From Pseudomonas sp. PSKL.D1 (GTDB taxonomy: Bacteria > Pseudomonadota > Gammaproteobacteria > Pseudomonadales > Pseudomonadaceae): a DNA stretch of 64,000 nt. Below, piece by piece: positions 47,246 to 56,774 of this stretch. The stretch spans positions 4,202,001 through 4,266,000 of the forward strand of contig NZ_CP118607.1 in the NCBI RefSeq assembly GCF_028898945.1, written 5' to 3'. The notes under the pieces are model-generated. The model worked only from the letters and a program-made list of their open reading frames with translations, did not search any database and was not told the origin of the DNA. The translations under genes and the position numbers were made by a program. How positions within the stretch are numbered: the stretch's first letter is position 1; each line of letters opens with the position of its first letter.

Positions 47246-49561
47246 ATGGATATCAAGTTCACCAATCGCCTGTCATACAAGCAAGCCCGGTTGACAGTCC
47301 TGGTCGGCTTCATACTGGGAACATTGCTCAGTCTCATCCAGATCGGCATCGATTATGCCAGCGAAGACGCGTCCATCAACCGCGAAGTGCAGGCGTTGCT
47401 GCAAATCAGCCACAACCCGGCCTCGCGCATCGCCTACAACATCGATTCGGAGCTGGCGCTGGAGCTGACCCGGGGCCTGCTGCAATCACCGGCCATCTTC
47501 CGCGCGCGGCTGATCGACAACAATGAAACCGTGCTCGCCGACGTAGAGCGCGCCCGCGTGCAGGACCGCTACCGGCCACTGAGCGACTTTCTGTTCGGCG
47601 AGCACCGCCAGTTTCACGAACGCCTGCACCTGACGCACATGCCCGAGGAATACCTCGGCACCCTGTACCTGGACGTTGATACCTACGCCTTCGGCAGCCG
47701 CTTTCTGGACCGCGCCGGCGTCACGCTGCTCAATGGCTTTGCCCGCAGCCTGGTGCTCACGGGCATTCTGCTGGCACTGTTCTACATGATGCTGACCAAG
47801 CCTCTGGTCACCGTGATCGGCGCACTGAGCGGGCGCGACCCGCGTCAGCCCGGGCTGACCCGCCTGGACTGCCCCCATGGCCACGAACTGGATGAAATCG
47901 GCGTGCTGGTCAAGGTTGCCAACCAGCAGTTCGTCAGCATGGCCACCGAAATTCAGCAGCGGCGCAGTGCCGAAAACCGCCTTACGCACTACCTTAACGA
48001 GCTCGAAGACATCGTTTCGGCCCGTACCGACGAGCTAAAAGCCAGCAACAGCCGCCTCAGCCAGTCCAACCAGGAGCTGGACGAAGCCCGCCAGCGCGCC
48101 CTGGACATGGCCCAGGCACGTGCCGCCTTCCTGGCCAACATGAGCCACGAAATCCGCACCCCGCTTAATGGCATGCTGGGCATGATCGCCCTGGCGCTGG
48201 ACAGCCCGCTGGCCAGCGAACAGCGCCAGCAGCTGTCTATCGCCCATGACTCGGGCAAGGTGCTGGTGGAATTGCTCAACGATATTCTCGACCTGTCCAA
48301 ATTCGATGCCGGCCAGCTAGAGCTGGAACGCATTGCCTTCGACATGGGCGCCATGGTCGAGGACACCGCCAACCTGCTGTCACAGAACGCCGCGCAAAGC
48401 GTCGAACTGACCTGCCTGATCGCCGACAACTTCCCAAGCTCCGTACTGGGCGACCCCACTCGCGTGCGCCAGGTGGTGAGCAACTTGCTGTCCAACGCAT
48501 TGAAATTCACCCGCTTCGGCCGCGTGGACGTATGCCTGGTCAGCATTGTCGGCGGTGTACGGCTGGAGGTGCGCGACACTGGCATTGGCATCCCCGAAGA
48601 AGCACAGACGCGGATTTTCCAGCCCTTTACCCAGGCCGGCGCTGGCATTACCCGCCAGTACGGCGGCACCGGCCTGGGCCTGGCCCTCACGCGTAACCTG
48701 TGCAAGGCGATGCGGGGCCACCTGCGTATTCACTCCGAGCCTGGCTTCGGCAGCCGCTTCACCGCCGAACTGCCCTTGCCCCCGCACACCGAAGCGATCG
48801 CGCCGCTACCCCTGCAGGGCCAGGTGGTGGCCTTGAGCAACGCCGGCAGTGGCCTGCACGAACTGCTGCAAGGCCTGCTGCCCGGTTGGGGGCTTGGTTA
48901 CCAGCGCCATGACGACATCGGCACACTCGATGCCAATGCCATCGATTTGCTGATTACCGACGACCTGGATCACCTGTTCCAGATACGCCCATCACTGCAA
49001 GTCCCGATCCTGCTGGTAACCGCCTATGGCAATTTCCTGCCCGCGGAGCAATCCGCGCAACTGGCGCCGTTGCACCAGCTGGCTCGCCCGCTGGCACGCA
49101 ACGCTTTGTACCAGACGCTACGCCGCACCTTGCAGGGCCACGCGCCCGAGCACCCGCTGGCCACCCCGCCCCTCAGCGCTGCCGAAAACCGGGCCCGTAT
49201 CCTGTTGGTGGAAGACAACCCGGTGAACCAGATGGTGGCCAAAGGCATGCTGGCCAAGCTCGGCTGCCAGGTGCAACTGGCCACCCAGGGTGTGGAAGCG
49301 CTGGACTGGCTGGAGCAGGAAGACTTCGACATGGTGCTGATGGACTGCAACATGCCGGTGATGGACGGCTACGAAACCAGCCGGCGGATTCGCCAAAGCG
49401 GCCGCTGGCCAGAGCTGCCAATCGTGGCACTGACCGCCAACGCCATGCCCGAAGAGCGCGAACGCTGCCGGGCAGCTGGCATGAACGACTACCTGGCCAA
49501 GCCGTTTCGCCGTGAAGAGTTGCTGGCGCTGATCGACCACTGGGTGCCGCTTAGCGGCTGA
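47246..49561 (+). CDS. sagS: Hybrid sensor histidine kinase SagS-like
   Basis: The 771-aa membrane kinase has two helices flanking a periplasmic sensor domain (about 15-180), a HAMP-like linker, a HisKA domain with His301 (MSHEIRTPLNG), an HATPase domain (DTGIGIP, YGGTGLGL), and a C-terminal receiver with Asp700 (MDCNMPVMDG) and Lys in LAKPFRRE. Layout, start sequence and position beside gpx-msrB match P. aeruginosa SagS (PA2824), which governs the motile-sessile switch and biofilm tolerance by talking to HptB and BfiSR. ATG47246 is chosen to start MDIKFTNRLSYKQ; an upstream ATG at 47204 is open. Confidence 0.85.
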   Translation: MDIKFTNRLSYKQARLTVLVGFILGTLLSLIQIGIDYASEDASINREVQALLQISHNPASRIAYNIDSELALELTRGLLQSPAIFRARLIDNNETVLADVERARVQDRYRPLSDFLFGEHRQFHERLHLTHMPEEYLGTLYLDVDTYAFGSRFLDRAGVTLLNGFARSLVLTGILLALFYMMLTKPLVTVIGALSGRDPRQPGLTRLDCPHGHELDEIGVLVKVANQQFVSMATEIQQRRSAENRLTHYLNELEDIVSARTDELKASNSRLSQSNQELDEARQRALDMAQARAAFLANMSHEIRTPLNGMLGMIALALDSPLASEQRQQLSIAHDSGKVLVELLNDILDLSKFDAGQLELERIAFDMGAMVEDTANLLSQNAAQSVELTCLIADNFPSSVLGDPTRVRQVVSNLLSNALKFTRFGRVDVCLVSIVGGVRLEVRDTGIGIPEEAQTRIFQPFTQAGAGITRQYGGTGLGLALTRNLCKAMRGHLRIHSEPGFGSRFTAELPLPPHTEAIAPLPLQGQVVALSNAGSGLHELLQGLLPGWGLGYQRHDDIGTLDANAIDLLITDDLDHLFQIRPSLQVPILLVTAYGNFLPAEQSAQLAPLHQLARPLARNALYQTLRRTLQGHAPEHPLATPPLSAAENRARILLVEDNPVNQMVAKGMLAKLGCQVQLATQGVEALDWLEQEDFDMVLMDCNMPVMDGYETSRRIRQSGRWPELPIVALTANAMPEERERCRAAGMNDYLAKPFRREELLALIDHWVPLSG

Positions 49562-50039
49562 GCAAGCGCTCGATATCGCCTTCCAGCGCCTGGGGCTTGG
49601 TGGTGGGCGCATAGCGCTTGACCGTGCCACTGGCCGGGTCGAGCAGAAACTTGGTGAAGTTCCACTTGATCTTCTGCGAGCCCAGCAGGCCCGGCGCACG
49701 CTGTTTGAGCTCGACAAACAGCGGGTGGGCGCCCGGGCCATTGACCTCGACCTTGCGGAACAGCGGGAAGGTCACGCCAAAATTGCGCTCGCAGAACTGC
49801 GCGATTTCGCGGGCCTCACCGGGCTCCTGCTTGCCGAACTGATTGCAAGGGAACCCCAGCACCACCAGCCCTCGTGCCTGATAGGCCTGCCACAGTTGCT
49901 CCAGCCCCTTGTACTGCGGGGTAAAACCGCACTGGCTGGCGGTATTGACCACCAGCACGGCCTTGCCGGCGAAATCGCCGAGCTTCTTGTGCTCGCCCGC
50001 CAGGGTGACGCACGGGATATCCAGCATCGATCCGGCCAT
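49551..50039 (-). CDS. Glutathione peroxidase-family thiol peroxidase
   Basis: The 162-aa protein has the Gpx motifs: NTASQC37GFT (Cys instead of selenocysteine), LGFPCNQFG and KWNFTKFLL with the Gln and Trp of the catalytic tetrad. It removes hydroperoxides, probably with thioredoxin. ATG50039 follows the msrB stop by 1 nt, so the two are coupled; the longer frame up to 50156 overlaps msrB. It overlaps the sagS end by 11 bp, convergent. Confidence 0.93.
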   Translation of the reverse strand: MAGSMLDIPCVTLAGEHKKLGDFAGKAVLVVNTASQCGFTPQYKGLEQLWQAYQARGLVVLGFPCNQFGKQEPGEAREIAQFCERNFGVTFPLFRKVEVNGPGAHPLFVELKQRAPGLLGSQKIKWNFTKFLLDPASGTVKRYAPTTKPQALEGDIERLLSR

Positions 50040-50040
50040 C

Positions 50041-50442
50041 TCAGGCTCCGTCAGCGGGTTTGAAATCAAGGCACACCGAATTGATGCAGTAACGCAGGCC
50101 GGTGGGCGGCGGGCCATCAGGGAACACATGCCCCAGGTGGGCATCGCATTGTGCACAGGTGACTTCGGTGCGGATCATGCCGTGGGAGGTGTCGCGGATC
50201 TCGATCATCGCGCTTTCATCGATCGGTGCGTAGAAGCTTGGCCAGCCGCAACCGGAATCAAACTTGGTGCGCGCATCGAACAGCGGCAGGTCGCAGCAGA
50301 TGCAATGGAAGATACCCGCGCGCTTTTCGCTGTTGTATTTGCCGCTGAACGGCCGCTCGGTGCCCTTGAGGCGGCACACCTGGTACTGCTCGGGGTCGAG
50401 CATTGCGCGCCATTCATCAAGTGTCTTGTCGATCTTTTGCAT
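50041..50442 (-). CDS. msrB: Peptide-methionine (R)-S-oxide reductase
   Basis: MsrB repairs Met-R-sulfoxide in proteins. The 133-aa protein has the two zinc pairs Cys47/Cys50 and Cys96/Cys99, GCGWPSF, and the catalytic Cys119 in RYCINS. It is followed by gpx, forming a small oxidative repair operon. Confidence 0.97.
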   Translation of the reverse strand: MQKIDKTLDEWRAMLDPEQYQVCRLKGTERPFSGKYNSEKRAGIFHCICCDLPLFDARTKFDSGCGWPSFYAPIDESAMIEIRDTSHGMIRTEVTCAQCDAHLGHVFPDGPPPTGLRYCINSVCLDFKPADGA

Positions 50443-50610
50443 GGGTGGACCTCGGCAGGCTGAATTTCACCTCGCGCCGTCTTTTTTATAGCGCGGGTGG
50501 CACGTATATTAGTTGGCTTCGTGTGCAAGGCAGCAAGTCTGGCACCCGCGCCCCGCCCTTTCAAACCTTTCGACGGTGGCGCACCGCGTATTCTCAATCG
50601 GGATCACATC

Positions 50611-51822
50611 ATGCAGTTCAGCAAATCGAACAAGCTCGCCAATGTCTGCTACGACATTCGCGGCCCGGTGCTCAAGCACGCCAAACGCCTGGAAGAGGAA
50701 GGCCACCGCATCCTCAAGCTGAACATCGGCAACCCGGCGCCGTTTGGCTTCGAGGCGCCGGATGAAATCCTTCAGGATGTGATCCGCAACCTGCCCACCG
50801 CCCAGGGGTACAGCGACTCCAAAGGCCTGTTCAGCGCGCGCAAGGCAGTGATGCAGTACTGCCAGCAAAAAGAAATCGAAGGCGTCACCATCGAGGACAT
50901 CTACCTGGGCAACGGTGTGTCCGAGCTGATCGTCATGTCGATGCAGGCGCTGCTCAACAATGGCGACGAAGTGCTGATCCCCGCGCCGGACTACCCGCTG
51001 TGGACCGCTGCCGTGAGCCTGGCCGGCGGCAAGCCGGTGCACTACCTGTGCGACGAGCAGGCCGACTGGTTCCCCGACCTTGAAGACATCAAGGCCAAGA
51101 TCACCCCGAACACCAAGGCCCTGGTGATCATCAACCCGAACAACCCCACCGGCGCCGTGTACTCCAAAGAGCTGCTGCTGGGCATGCTGGAGCTGGCGCG
51201 CCAGCACAACCTGGTGGTGTTTTCCGACGAGATCTACGACAAGATCCTCTACGACGAAGCCGTGCACATCAGCACCGCTTCGCTGGCCCCCGACCTGCTA
51301 TGCCTGACCTTCAACGGCCTGTCCAAGTCCTACCGCGTGGCGGGCTTCCGTTCCGGCTGGCTGATCATCTCCGGGCCGAAGCACCACGCCCAGAGCTACA
51401 TCGAAGGCATCGACATGCTGGCCAACATGCGCCTGTGCGCCAACGTACCGGCCCAGCACGCCATCCAGACCGCCTTGGGCGGCTACCAGAGCATCAACGA
51501 CCTGGTGCTGCCACCCGGCCGCCTGCTGGAGCAGCGCAACCGCACGTATGAGTTGCTGAATGCAATCCCGGGCGTAAGCTGCGTGAAGCCGATGGGTGCG
51601 CTGTATGCCTTCCCGCGCATCGACCCGAAGGTGTGCCCGATTCTGAACGACGAGAAGTTCGCACTCGACCTGTTGCTGTCGGAAAAGCTGCTGATCGTTC
51701 AGGGTACGGCGTTCAACTGGCCATGGCCGGACCACTTCCGCGTGGTTACCTTGCCGCGGGTGGATGACCTGGAGGCGGCGATCGGGCGGATCGGGAACTT
51801 CCTGCGCACCTATACGCAGTGA
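50611..51822 (+). CDS. alaA: Pyridoxal-phosphate aminotransferase (alanine aminotransferase AlaA)
   Basis: The 403-aa fold-type I enzyme makes alanine from pyruvate and glutamate. It shows KLNIGNPAPFGFEAP, NPNNPTGAVYS, VVFSDEIYDKI and the PLP Lys in NGLSKSYRVAGFRSGW. ATG50611 starts the AlaA-like MQFSKSNKLANVCYDIRGP; the frame extends to 50497 without family similarity. Divergent from msrB by 168 bp. Confidence 0.93.
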   Translation: MQFSKSNKLANVCYDIRGPVLKHAKRLEEEGHRILKLNIGNPAPFGFEAPDEILQDVIRNLPTAQGYSDSKGLFSARKAVMQYCQQKEIEGVTIEDIYLGNGVSELIVMSMQALLNNGDEVLIPAPDYPLWTAAVSLAGGKPVHYLCDEQADWFPDLEDIKAKITPNTKALVIINPNNPTGAVYSKELLLGMLELARQHNLVVFSDEIYDKILYDEAVHISTASLAPDLLCLTFNGLSKSYRVAGFRSGWLIISGPKHHAQSYIEGIDMLANMRLCANVPAQHAIQTALGGYQSINDLVLPPGRLLEQRNRTYELLNAIPGVSCVKPMGALYAFPRIDPKVCPILNDEKFALDLLLSEKLLIVQGTAFNWPWPDHFRVVTLPRVDDLEAAIGRIGNFLRTYTQ

Positions 51823-51830
51823 CTCTGGTC

Positions 51831-51910
51831 TGAGCGCCGCTCGCGCGGCGCATCGCGGATGAATCCGCTCCTACAGGCTTTTGTAGGAGCGGCTTCAGCC
51901 GTGATGGGCT
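51831..51910. repeat. REP inverted repeat
   Basis: TGAGCGCCGCTCGCGCGGCG with GGATGAATCCGCTCCTACA is followed by TGTAGGAGCGGCTTCAGCCG; imperfect arms, between alaA and htpX. Confidence 0.8.
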
Positions 51911-52012
51911 GCACAGCAGCCCCGCTCACTTACATCCTGCAACGCTCTACCGCACAGCCCCCGCCAAATCCTCTGCCATACTCCGCCGTACACAGTTTGA
52001 AATAGTCGCCCG

Positions 52013-52042
52013 ATTGAATCGGCACGCCAAGCCCCTTATATA
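52013..52042 (+). promoter_or_regulatory. htpX promoter, both heat-shock and sigma-70 readings possible
   Basis: ATTGAA (52013-52018), 13 nt, then CCCCTTAT (52032-52039) fits a sigma-32 promoter. The same DNA holds TTGAAT (52014-52019), 17 nt and TATATA (52037-52042), a good sigma-70 promoter. A heat-shock signal suits a membrane-stress protease. About 46 nt precede the ATG, with AGGAG near 52071. Confidence 0.65.
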
Positions 52043-52087
52043 CCCCGCATACGCAACAAACCCATCCGTCAGGAGAACGTAACAACC

Positions 52088-52975
52088 ATGATGCGCATTC
52101 TGTTGTTTGTAGCCACCAACCTTGCGGTGGTGCTGGTTGCAAGCATTACCCTGAGCCTGTTCGGCTTCAACGGGTTCATGGCCGCCAACGGGGTTGACCT
52201 CAACCTCAGCAGCCTGCTGGTCTTCTGCGCCGTGTTCGGCTTCGCAGGGTCCCTGGTTTCGCTGTTCATCTCCAAGTGGATGGCGAAGATGAGCACCGGC
52301 ACCCAGATCATCACCCAGCCGCGTACTCGCCATGAGCAGTGGCTGCTGCAAACGGTCGAGGAGCTGTCCCGCGAGGCTGGCATCAAAATGCCCGAAGTGG
52401 GTATTTTCCCGGCTTACGAGGCCAACGCCTTCGCCACCGGCTGGAACCGCAACGACGCCCTGGTGGCTGTTTCCCAAGGCCTGCTGGAGCGTTTCTCGCC
52501 CGATGAAGTGCGCGCCGTACTGGCCCACGAAATCGGCCATGTGGCCAACGGTGACATGGTCACACTGGCACTGGTGCAGGGCGTTGTGAACACCTTCGTG
52601 ATGTTCTTCGCCCGCATCATCGGCAACTTTGTCGACAAGGTAATCTTCAAGAACGAAGAAGGCCAGGGCATTGCCTATTACGTGGCGACCATCGTTGCCG
52701 AACTGATCCTGGGCATTCTGGCCAGCATGATCGTCATGTGGTTCTCGCGCCGCCGCGAGTACCGTGCCGACGAGGCCGGTGCACGGCTGGCCGGCACCCA
52801 GGCAATGATCGGCGCCCTGCAGCGCCTGCGCGTGGAGCAAGGCCTGCCGGTGCACATGCCGGACACCATGAAGGCCTTTGGCATCAACGGCGGCCTCAAG
52901 CACGGCCTGGCTGGCCTGCTGATGAGCCACCCGCCGCTGGAAGAGCGCATCGAGGCGTTGCAGCGCCGCGGTTGA
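52088..52975 (+). CDS. htpX: Membrane zinc protease HtpX
   Basis: HtpX degrades misfolded membrane proteins. The 295-aa protein has two N-terminal helices, the HEIGH zinc motif (His147, Glu148, His151) in [12 protein letters not shown], two more helices, and the third ligand in [13 protein letters not shown]. Its end [15 protein letters not shown] is family-typical. A terminator follows. Equivalent to PA2830. Confidence 0.97.
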   Translation: MMRILLFVATNLAVVLVASITLSLFGFNGFMAANGVDLNLSSLLVFCAVFGFAGSLVSLFISKWMAKMSTGTQIITQPRTRHEQWLLQTVEELSREAGIKMPEVGIFPAYEANAFATGWNRNDALVAVSQGLLERFSPDEVRAVLAHEIGHVANGDMVTLALVQGVVNTFVMFFARIIGNFVDKVIFKNEEGQGIAYYVATIVAELILGILASMIVMWFSRRREYRADEAGARLAGTQAMIGALQRLRVEQGLPVHMPDTMKAFGINGGLKHGLAGLLMSHPPLEERIEALQRRG

Positions 52976-52990
52976 TAGCTGAACAGCAAG

Positions 52991-53015
52991 AAGGGCGACG
53001 TAAGTCGCCCTTTTT
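52991..53015 (+). terminator. Terminator after htpX
   Basis: AAGGGCGAC (52991-52999) pairs with GTCGCCCTT (53004-53012) and runs into TTTTT. Confidence 0.92.
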
Positions 53016-53026
53016 GTTTGCCTGTA

Positions 53027-53088
53027 TCGGCCTCTTCGCGGGTATCGCAGTGCCTGTGGGAGCGGGTTTACCCGCGAAGAGGCCGGCA
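53027..53088. repeat. REP-like inverted repeat
   Basis: TCGGCCTCTTCGCGGGTA and TTTACCCGCGAAGAGGCCGG arms pair around a short loop between htpX and tpm. Confidence 0.8.
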
Positions 53089-53103
53089 AAGGCTGTACAG
53101 CAA

Positions 53104-53751
53104 TCAGAACTGCACGCGATATACCCGTTCAACCAGGCTGTTTACGCCCGCCTCAACAAATTTCGGACTCTCTGCGACAATCTCCTTCTCTTGTAATACA
53201 TGCACCTCCCAGCCGGAAAAGTCTCGTACCTCTCCATCCCCCACGGAGAACGGCGGGCCAGCCATCATCGCCTGGTCATAGTCCAGGGTCACCAACAACC
53301 CTTGAACCCCGCCCGGCAGCACCTGCCCCAGTAACTTCATGTACTGCGCCCGCATCTGCGGTGGCAAGGCAATCAGCGCAGCACGGTCATAAACTCCCGT
53401 GCAATCGGCCAAATCCTCTGCCCGCAAGGCAAAAAAATCGCCACACCACAGTTCGATGTCACCACTGCGCCAGGCTTCGAATGCTCCCCGCTGCGTGACC
53501 TGCGCCTTCAGCCCCTGCTCACGGAAAAAGGCCTCCACCGCCCGCCGCGACAGTTCCACCCCCAACACCCGGTGCCCCTGCCCCGCCAACCACACCATGT
53601 CCAGGCTTTTGCCGCACAACGGCACCAGAACGCGGCTGCCCGCCGGCAAACCCAAGGCCGGCCAGTGCTGTTGCAGGTAAGGGTTGGCATTGGCCTGATG
53701 AAACCCGATCTGGTTATCCGCCCACTTGCGGTGCCAAAACGCCGCGTCCAT
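53104..53751 (-). CDS. tpm: Thiopurine S-methyltransferase
   Basis: The 215-aa SAM-dependent methyltransferase has WHRKWADNQIGFHQ at the start, the SAM loop VPLCGKSLDMVWLAGQGH, and DRAALIALP. Bacterial Tpm methylates tellurite and selenium compounds as well as thiopurines. ATG53751 is preferred with AGGAG close upstream; a GTG lies two codons earlier. It is divergent from a LigB-type gene. Confidence 0.95.
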   Translation of the reverse strand: MDAAFWHRKWADNQIGFHQANANPYLQQHWPALGLPAGSRVLVPLCGKSLDMVWLAGQGHRVLGVELSRRAVEAFFREQGLKAQVTQRGAFEAWRSGDIELWCGDFFALRAEDLADCTGVYDRAALIALPPQMRAQYMKLLGQVLPGGVQGLLVTLDYDQAMMAGPPFSVGDGEVRDFSGWEVHVLQEKEIVAESPKFVEAGVNSLVERVYRVQF

Positions 53752-53852
53752 GTTCACTCCTGATTTTTCGATAATTCGGGTATAAAACTTATATTGGATA
53801 TCGATCGTTAACTGATCGAAGATGACTGCATCTTAACCCTCAGGACGCCACC

Positions 53853-54620
53853 ATGCTGCCCAGCCTGTTCATTTCCCACGGTTCCCCCATGCTCGCCCTG
53901 CAGCCCGGCGCCAGCGGGCCAGCATTGGCCGCATTGGCCAATGCGCTGCCGCGCCCCAAGGCAATCGTTGTGGTATCGGCGCACTGGGAAAGCCGTGAGC
54001 TGCTGGTGACCGCAGGGGAGCACCCTGAAACCTGGCATGACTTTTACGGCTTTCCGGCTGCGCTGTATGCGGTGAAGTATCCGGCGCCGGGTGAACCGCA
54101 ACTGGCTGCACAGGTTGGCGCGTTGTTGACGGCAGCAGGCCTGCCCGCGCGCCTGGACGCCCAGCGGCCCTTCGACCACGGCGCTTGGGTACCGCTCTCA
54201 TTGATGTACCCGGACGCGGGCATTCCGGTGATTCAGGTTTCGCTGCCCAGTCAGGCCGGCCCTGCACTGCAGATCAAGGTGGGCGAGGCACTGGCGGCGT
54301 TGCGTGAGGAAGGCATCTTGCTGGTTGGGTCCGGCAGCATCACGCATAACCTGGGTGAGCTGGACTGGCACGCCGGGCCGGATGTGATTGAGCCTTGGGC
54401 GTTGGCGTTTCGGGATTGGGTGGTAGAGCGGCTGGGCGAGGATGATCGGGTGGCGTTGCTGGATTATCGGCAGTTGGCGCCGTTTGCGGTGCGTAACCAT
54501 CCCAGTGATGAGCATTTGTTGCCGTTGTTTTTTGCCTTGGGAGCCGGAGGTAAATTTGGGGTGGTGCACCAGGGGTTCACCTTAGGGGCACTGGGGATGG
54601 ATATTTACCGGTTCGACTGA
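53853..54620 (+). CDS. LigB/DODA-type extradiol dioxygenase family protein
   Basis: The 255-aa protein has the metal-binding histidines of the class III ring-cleaving (YgiD/DODA) family: FISHGSPML near the start, VVSAHWESR, FDHGAWVPL, and SITHNLGEL. E. coli YgiD opens DOPA at 4,5; the substrate here is unknown. It ends in VVHQGFTLGALGMDIYRF. About 100 bp separate it from tpm. Confidence 0.9.
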   Translation: MLPSLFISHGSPMLALQPGASGPALAALANALPRPKAIVVVSAHWESRELLVTAGEHPETWHDFYGFPAALYAVKYPAPGEPQLAAQVGALLTAAGLPARLDAQRPFDHGAWVPLSLMYPDAGIPVIQVSLPSQAGPALQIKVGEALAALREEGILLVGSGSITHNLGELDWHAGPDVIEPWALAFRDWVVERLGEDDRVALLDYRQLAPFAVRNHPSDEHLLPLFFALGAGGKFGVVHQGFTLGALGMDIYRFD

Positions 54621-54718
54621 AGATTGCCGGGGGCGCTTCGCGCCCCTTTCCGACCGGTCCGGCGTCCCGGCAAGGCCGCTCCCACAAGAGATCGCGCAGC
54701 TACAACTTCGCACAGGCA

Positions 54719-54750
54719 AAAAAATCCCCGACCTAAGCCGGGGATTTTTT
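54719..54750. terminator. Bidirectional terminator between dioxygenase and helicase genes
   Basis: AAAAAATCCCCG (54719-54730) and CGGGGATTTTTT (54739-54750) are exact complements between two convergent genes. Confidence 0.95.
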
Positions 54751-54762
54751 ATTGCAGCAAGA

Positions 54763-56445
54763 TCAATCTTCGCGGTAGCGACGCAGCTTCAGCTGCTTGC
54801 CAGCAACGCGAGTGTCCTTGAGCTTGGTCAGCAGACGCTCCAGGCCATCTTCCGGCAGCTCGATCAGGCTGAAGCTGTCGCGCACCTGGATGCGGCCGAT
54901 GGCATCACGCGCCAGGCCACCTTCGTTCAGGATCGCGCCCAGCAGGTTCTTGGCAGCGATACCGTCACGGGCACCCAAGGCAGTGCGGCAACGCACACGG
55001 CCTTCAGCCAGCGGCATCGGGGCACGGCGCTCGCGGTCACCACCACGGTCACCACGGTCGCTGCGCTCACCACGCTCAGGGCGCTCGCCACGCGGGGCAA
55101 AGCTCGGTACCAGCGGTTGCTCGCGCTCAACGGTCGCCAGGTCCAGCGCCTGGCCATTGGTGGCCTTGCGCAGCAGAGCGGCAGACAGGGCACGAGCGCT
55201 GCAGCCCAGGTCGGCAGTCAGGCGGTCGAACAGGTCGCCATGGGTGGCTTCCGCTTCGGCTACCAGCGGCGCCAGGCTGGTGGTCAGCTTCTTGATGCGG
55301 GCATCCAGCACAGCCTGGGCGTTAGGCAGACGCGCTTCGGCAACTTTCTGACCGGTAACGCGCTCGATCACTTGCAGCATGCGGCGCTCACGCGGGGTGA
55401 CCAGCAGCAGCGCACGGCCATCGCGACCGGCACGGCCGGTACGGCCGATACGGTGCACGTAGGACTCCGGGTCGTACGGCATGTCGACGTTGAACACGTG
55501 GGTGATACGCGGTACGTCCAGGCCACGGGCAGCGACGTCGGTAGCGACGACGATGTCCAGGCGGCCATCCTTGAGCGAGTCGATCACGCGCTCACGCTGG
55601 TTCTGGGCGATGTCACCGTTCAGCGCGGCAGCCTTGTAACCTTTGGCTTCCAGTGCGGCGGCCAGGTCCAGGGTGGCTTGCTTGGTACGCACGAAGGCGA
55701 TCAGCGCGTCGAACTCTTCCACTTCCAGCAAACGCAGAACAGCCGGGATCTTCTGGTCGGCGTGGACCATCAGGTGGGCCTGCTCGATCGCGGTAACGGT
55801 CTGGGTTTTGCTCTGGATCTTGACGTGCTTCGGCTCGCGCAGGTGACGCTCGGCGATGGAACGGATCGAAGACGGCAGGGTGGCCGAGAACAGCACGGTC
55901 TGGCGGGTGGCAGGGATGGCGTCGAAGATCACTTCGAGGTCGTCCATGAAGCCCAGCTTGAGCATTTCGTCGGCTTCGTCCAGTACCAGGTACTGCACGG
56001 TGGACAGGACTTTTTCGTCACGACGCAGGTGGTCGCACAGGCGGCCCGGCGTAGCGACGACGATTTGCGCGCCGTTGCGAATGGCACGCAGTTGTGGGCC
56101 CATCGGGGCACCACCGTAAACGGCCACCACGTTAACGCCCGGCATTTGCTTGGCGTAGGTTTCGAAAGCGGTGGCTACTTGCAGCGCCAACTCACGGGTT
56201 GGCGCCAGGATCAGGGCTTGCGGTTCGCGCTTGCTCACATCGATCTTGTTGAGGATCGGCAGGGCGAAGGCAGCGGTCTTGCCGGTGCCAGTCTGCGCCT
56301 GGCCGATCATGTCGTGACCGGCGAGGATGATCGGGATCGATTGTTGCTGGATGGCCGACGGCTCTTCGTAGCCGGTAGCCAGCACGGCAGCAACAATGTT
56401 CGGATTAAGATCGAGAGCGGCGAAGCCGCCGGTTTCCTGGGTCAT
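54763..56445 (-). CDS. DEAD-box RNA helicase (DeaD/CsdA-like)
   Basis: The 560-aa helicase has AQTGTGKT, PTRELALQ, TPGRL, DEADEML, SAT and HRIGRTGRAGR motifs, an Arg/Gly-rich linker (ERPERGERSDRGDRGGD), and a C-terminal DbpA-type RNA-binding domain (about 475-550). DeaD-type proteins help ribosome assembly and mRNA turnover in the cold. ATG56445 gives the family start MTQETGGFAALDLNP; the frame extends to 56496. A leader of about 200 nt precedes it. Confidence 0.95.
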   Translation of the reverse strand: MTQETGGFAALDLNPNIVAAVLATGYEEPSAIQQQSIPIILAGHDMIGQAQTGTGKTAAFALPILNKIDVSKREPQALILAPTRELALQVATAFETYAKQMPGVNVVAVYGGAPMGPQLRAIRNGAQIVVATPGRLCDHLRRDEKVLSTVQYLVLDEADEMLKLGFMDDLEVIFDAIPATRQTVLFSATLPSSIRSIAERHLREPKHVKIQSKTQTVTAIEQAHLMVHADQKIPAVLRLLEVEEFDALIAFVRTKQATLDLAAALEAKGYKAAALNGDIAQNQRERVIDSLKDGRLDIVVATDVAARGLDVPRITHVFNVDMPYDPESYVHRIGRTGRAGRDGRALLLVTPRERRMLQVIERVTGQKVAEARLPNAQAVLDARIKKLTTSLAPLVAEAEATHGDLFDRLTADLGCSARALSAALLRKATNGQALDLATVEREQPLVPSFAPRGERPERGERSDRGDRGGDRERRAPMPLAEGRVRCRTALGARDGIAAKNLLGAILNEGGLARDAIGRIQVRDSFSLIELPEDGLERLLTKLKDTRVAGKQLKLRRYRED

Positions 56446-56774
56446 GGGTCTGCCTCTAGGTGCATCCGCAAAGACCCATGCTCCAAAGCTGCACATGCCT
56501 TGAAAGACCGGAAGGTCACCCAGGCAGCTTTGGCGGCGGGGATTTGCGAAAACGATTGAATAAAGAAAACGTGGGAATGTCCGCCTAGCGGACCTGCAGC
56601 CGAAGCTGGACTCGGAGGATTTGCACCACCTGATTTTGCGGCCCGCTAAAAGACCGGCGCGTACTATACCCGAATTAACGGCGGGGAGTGAGTAATATTT
56701 TCTGATCCGACAGCCAGTATTCGGCCATCAAGCGGCGCCGGCTGAATCGTTTTTCCACCGACGCCCTGCCATGA
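56446..56774 (-). promoter_or_regulatory. Leader and promoter region of the DEAD-box helicase gene
   Basis: This 329-bp gap has no gene. A TATAGT -10 box occurs on the minus strand at 56663-56668, with no strong -35. It would give a leader of about 210 nt, long as in cold-shock helicase mRNAs of E. coli, so post-transcriptional control is plausible. Confidence 0.45.
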
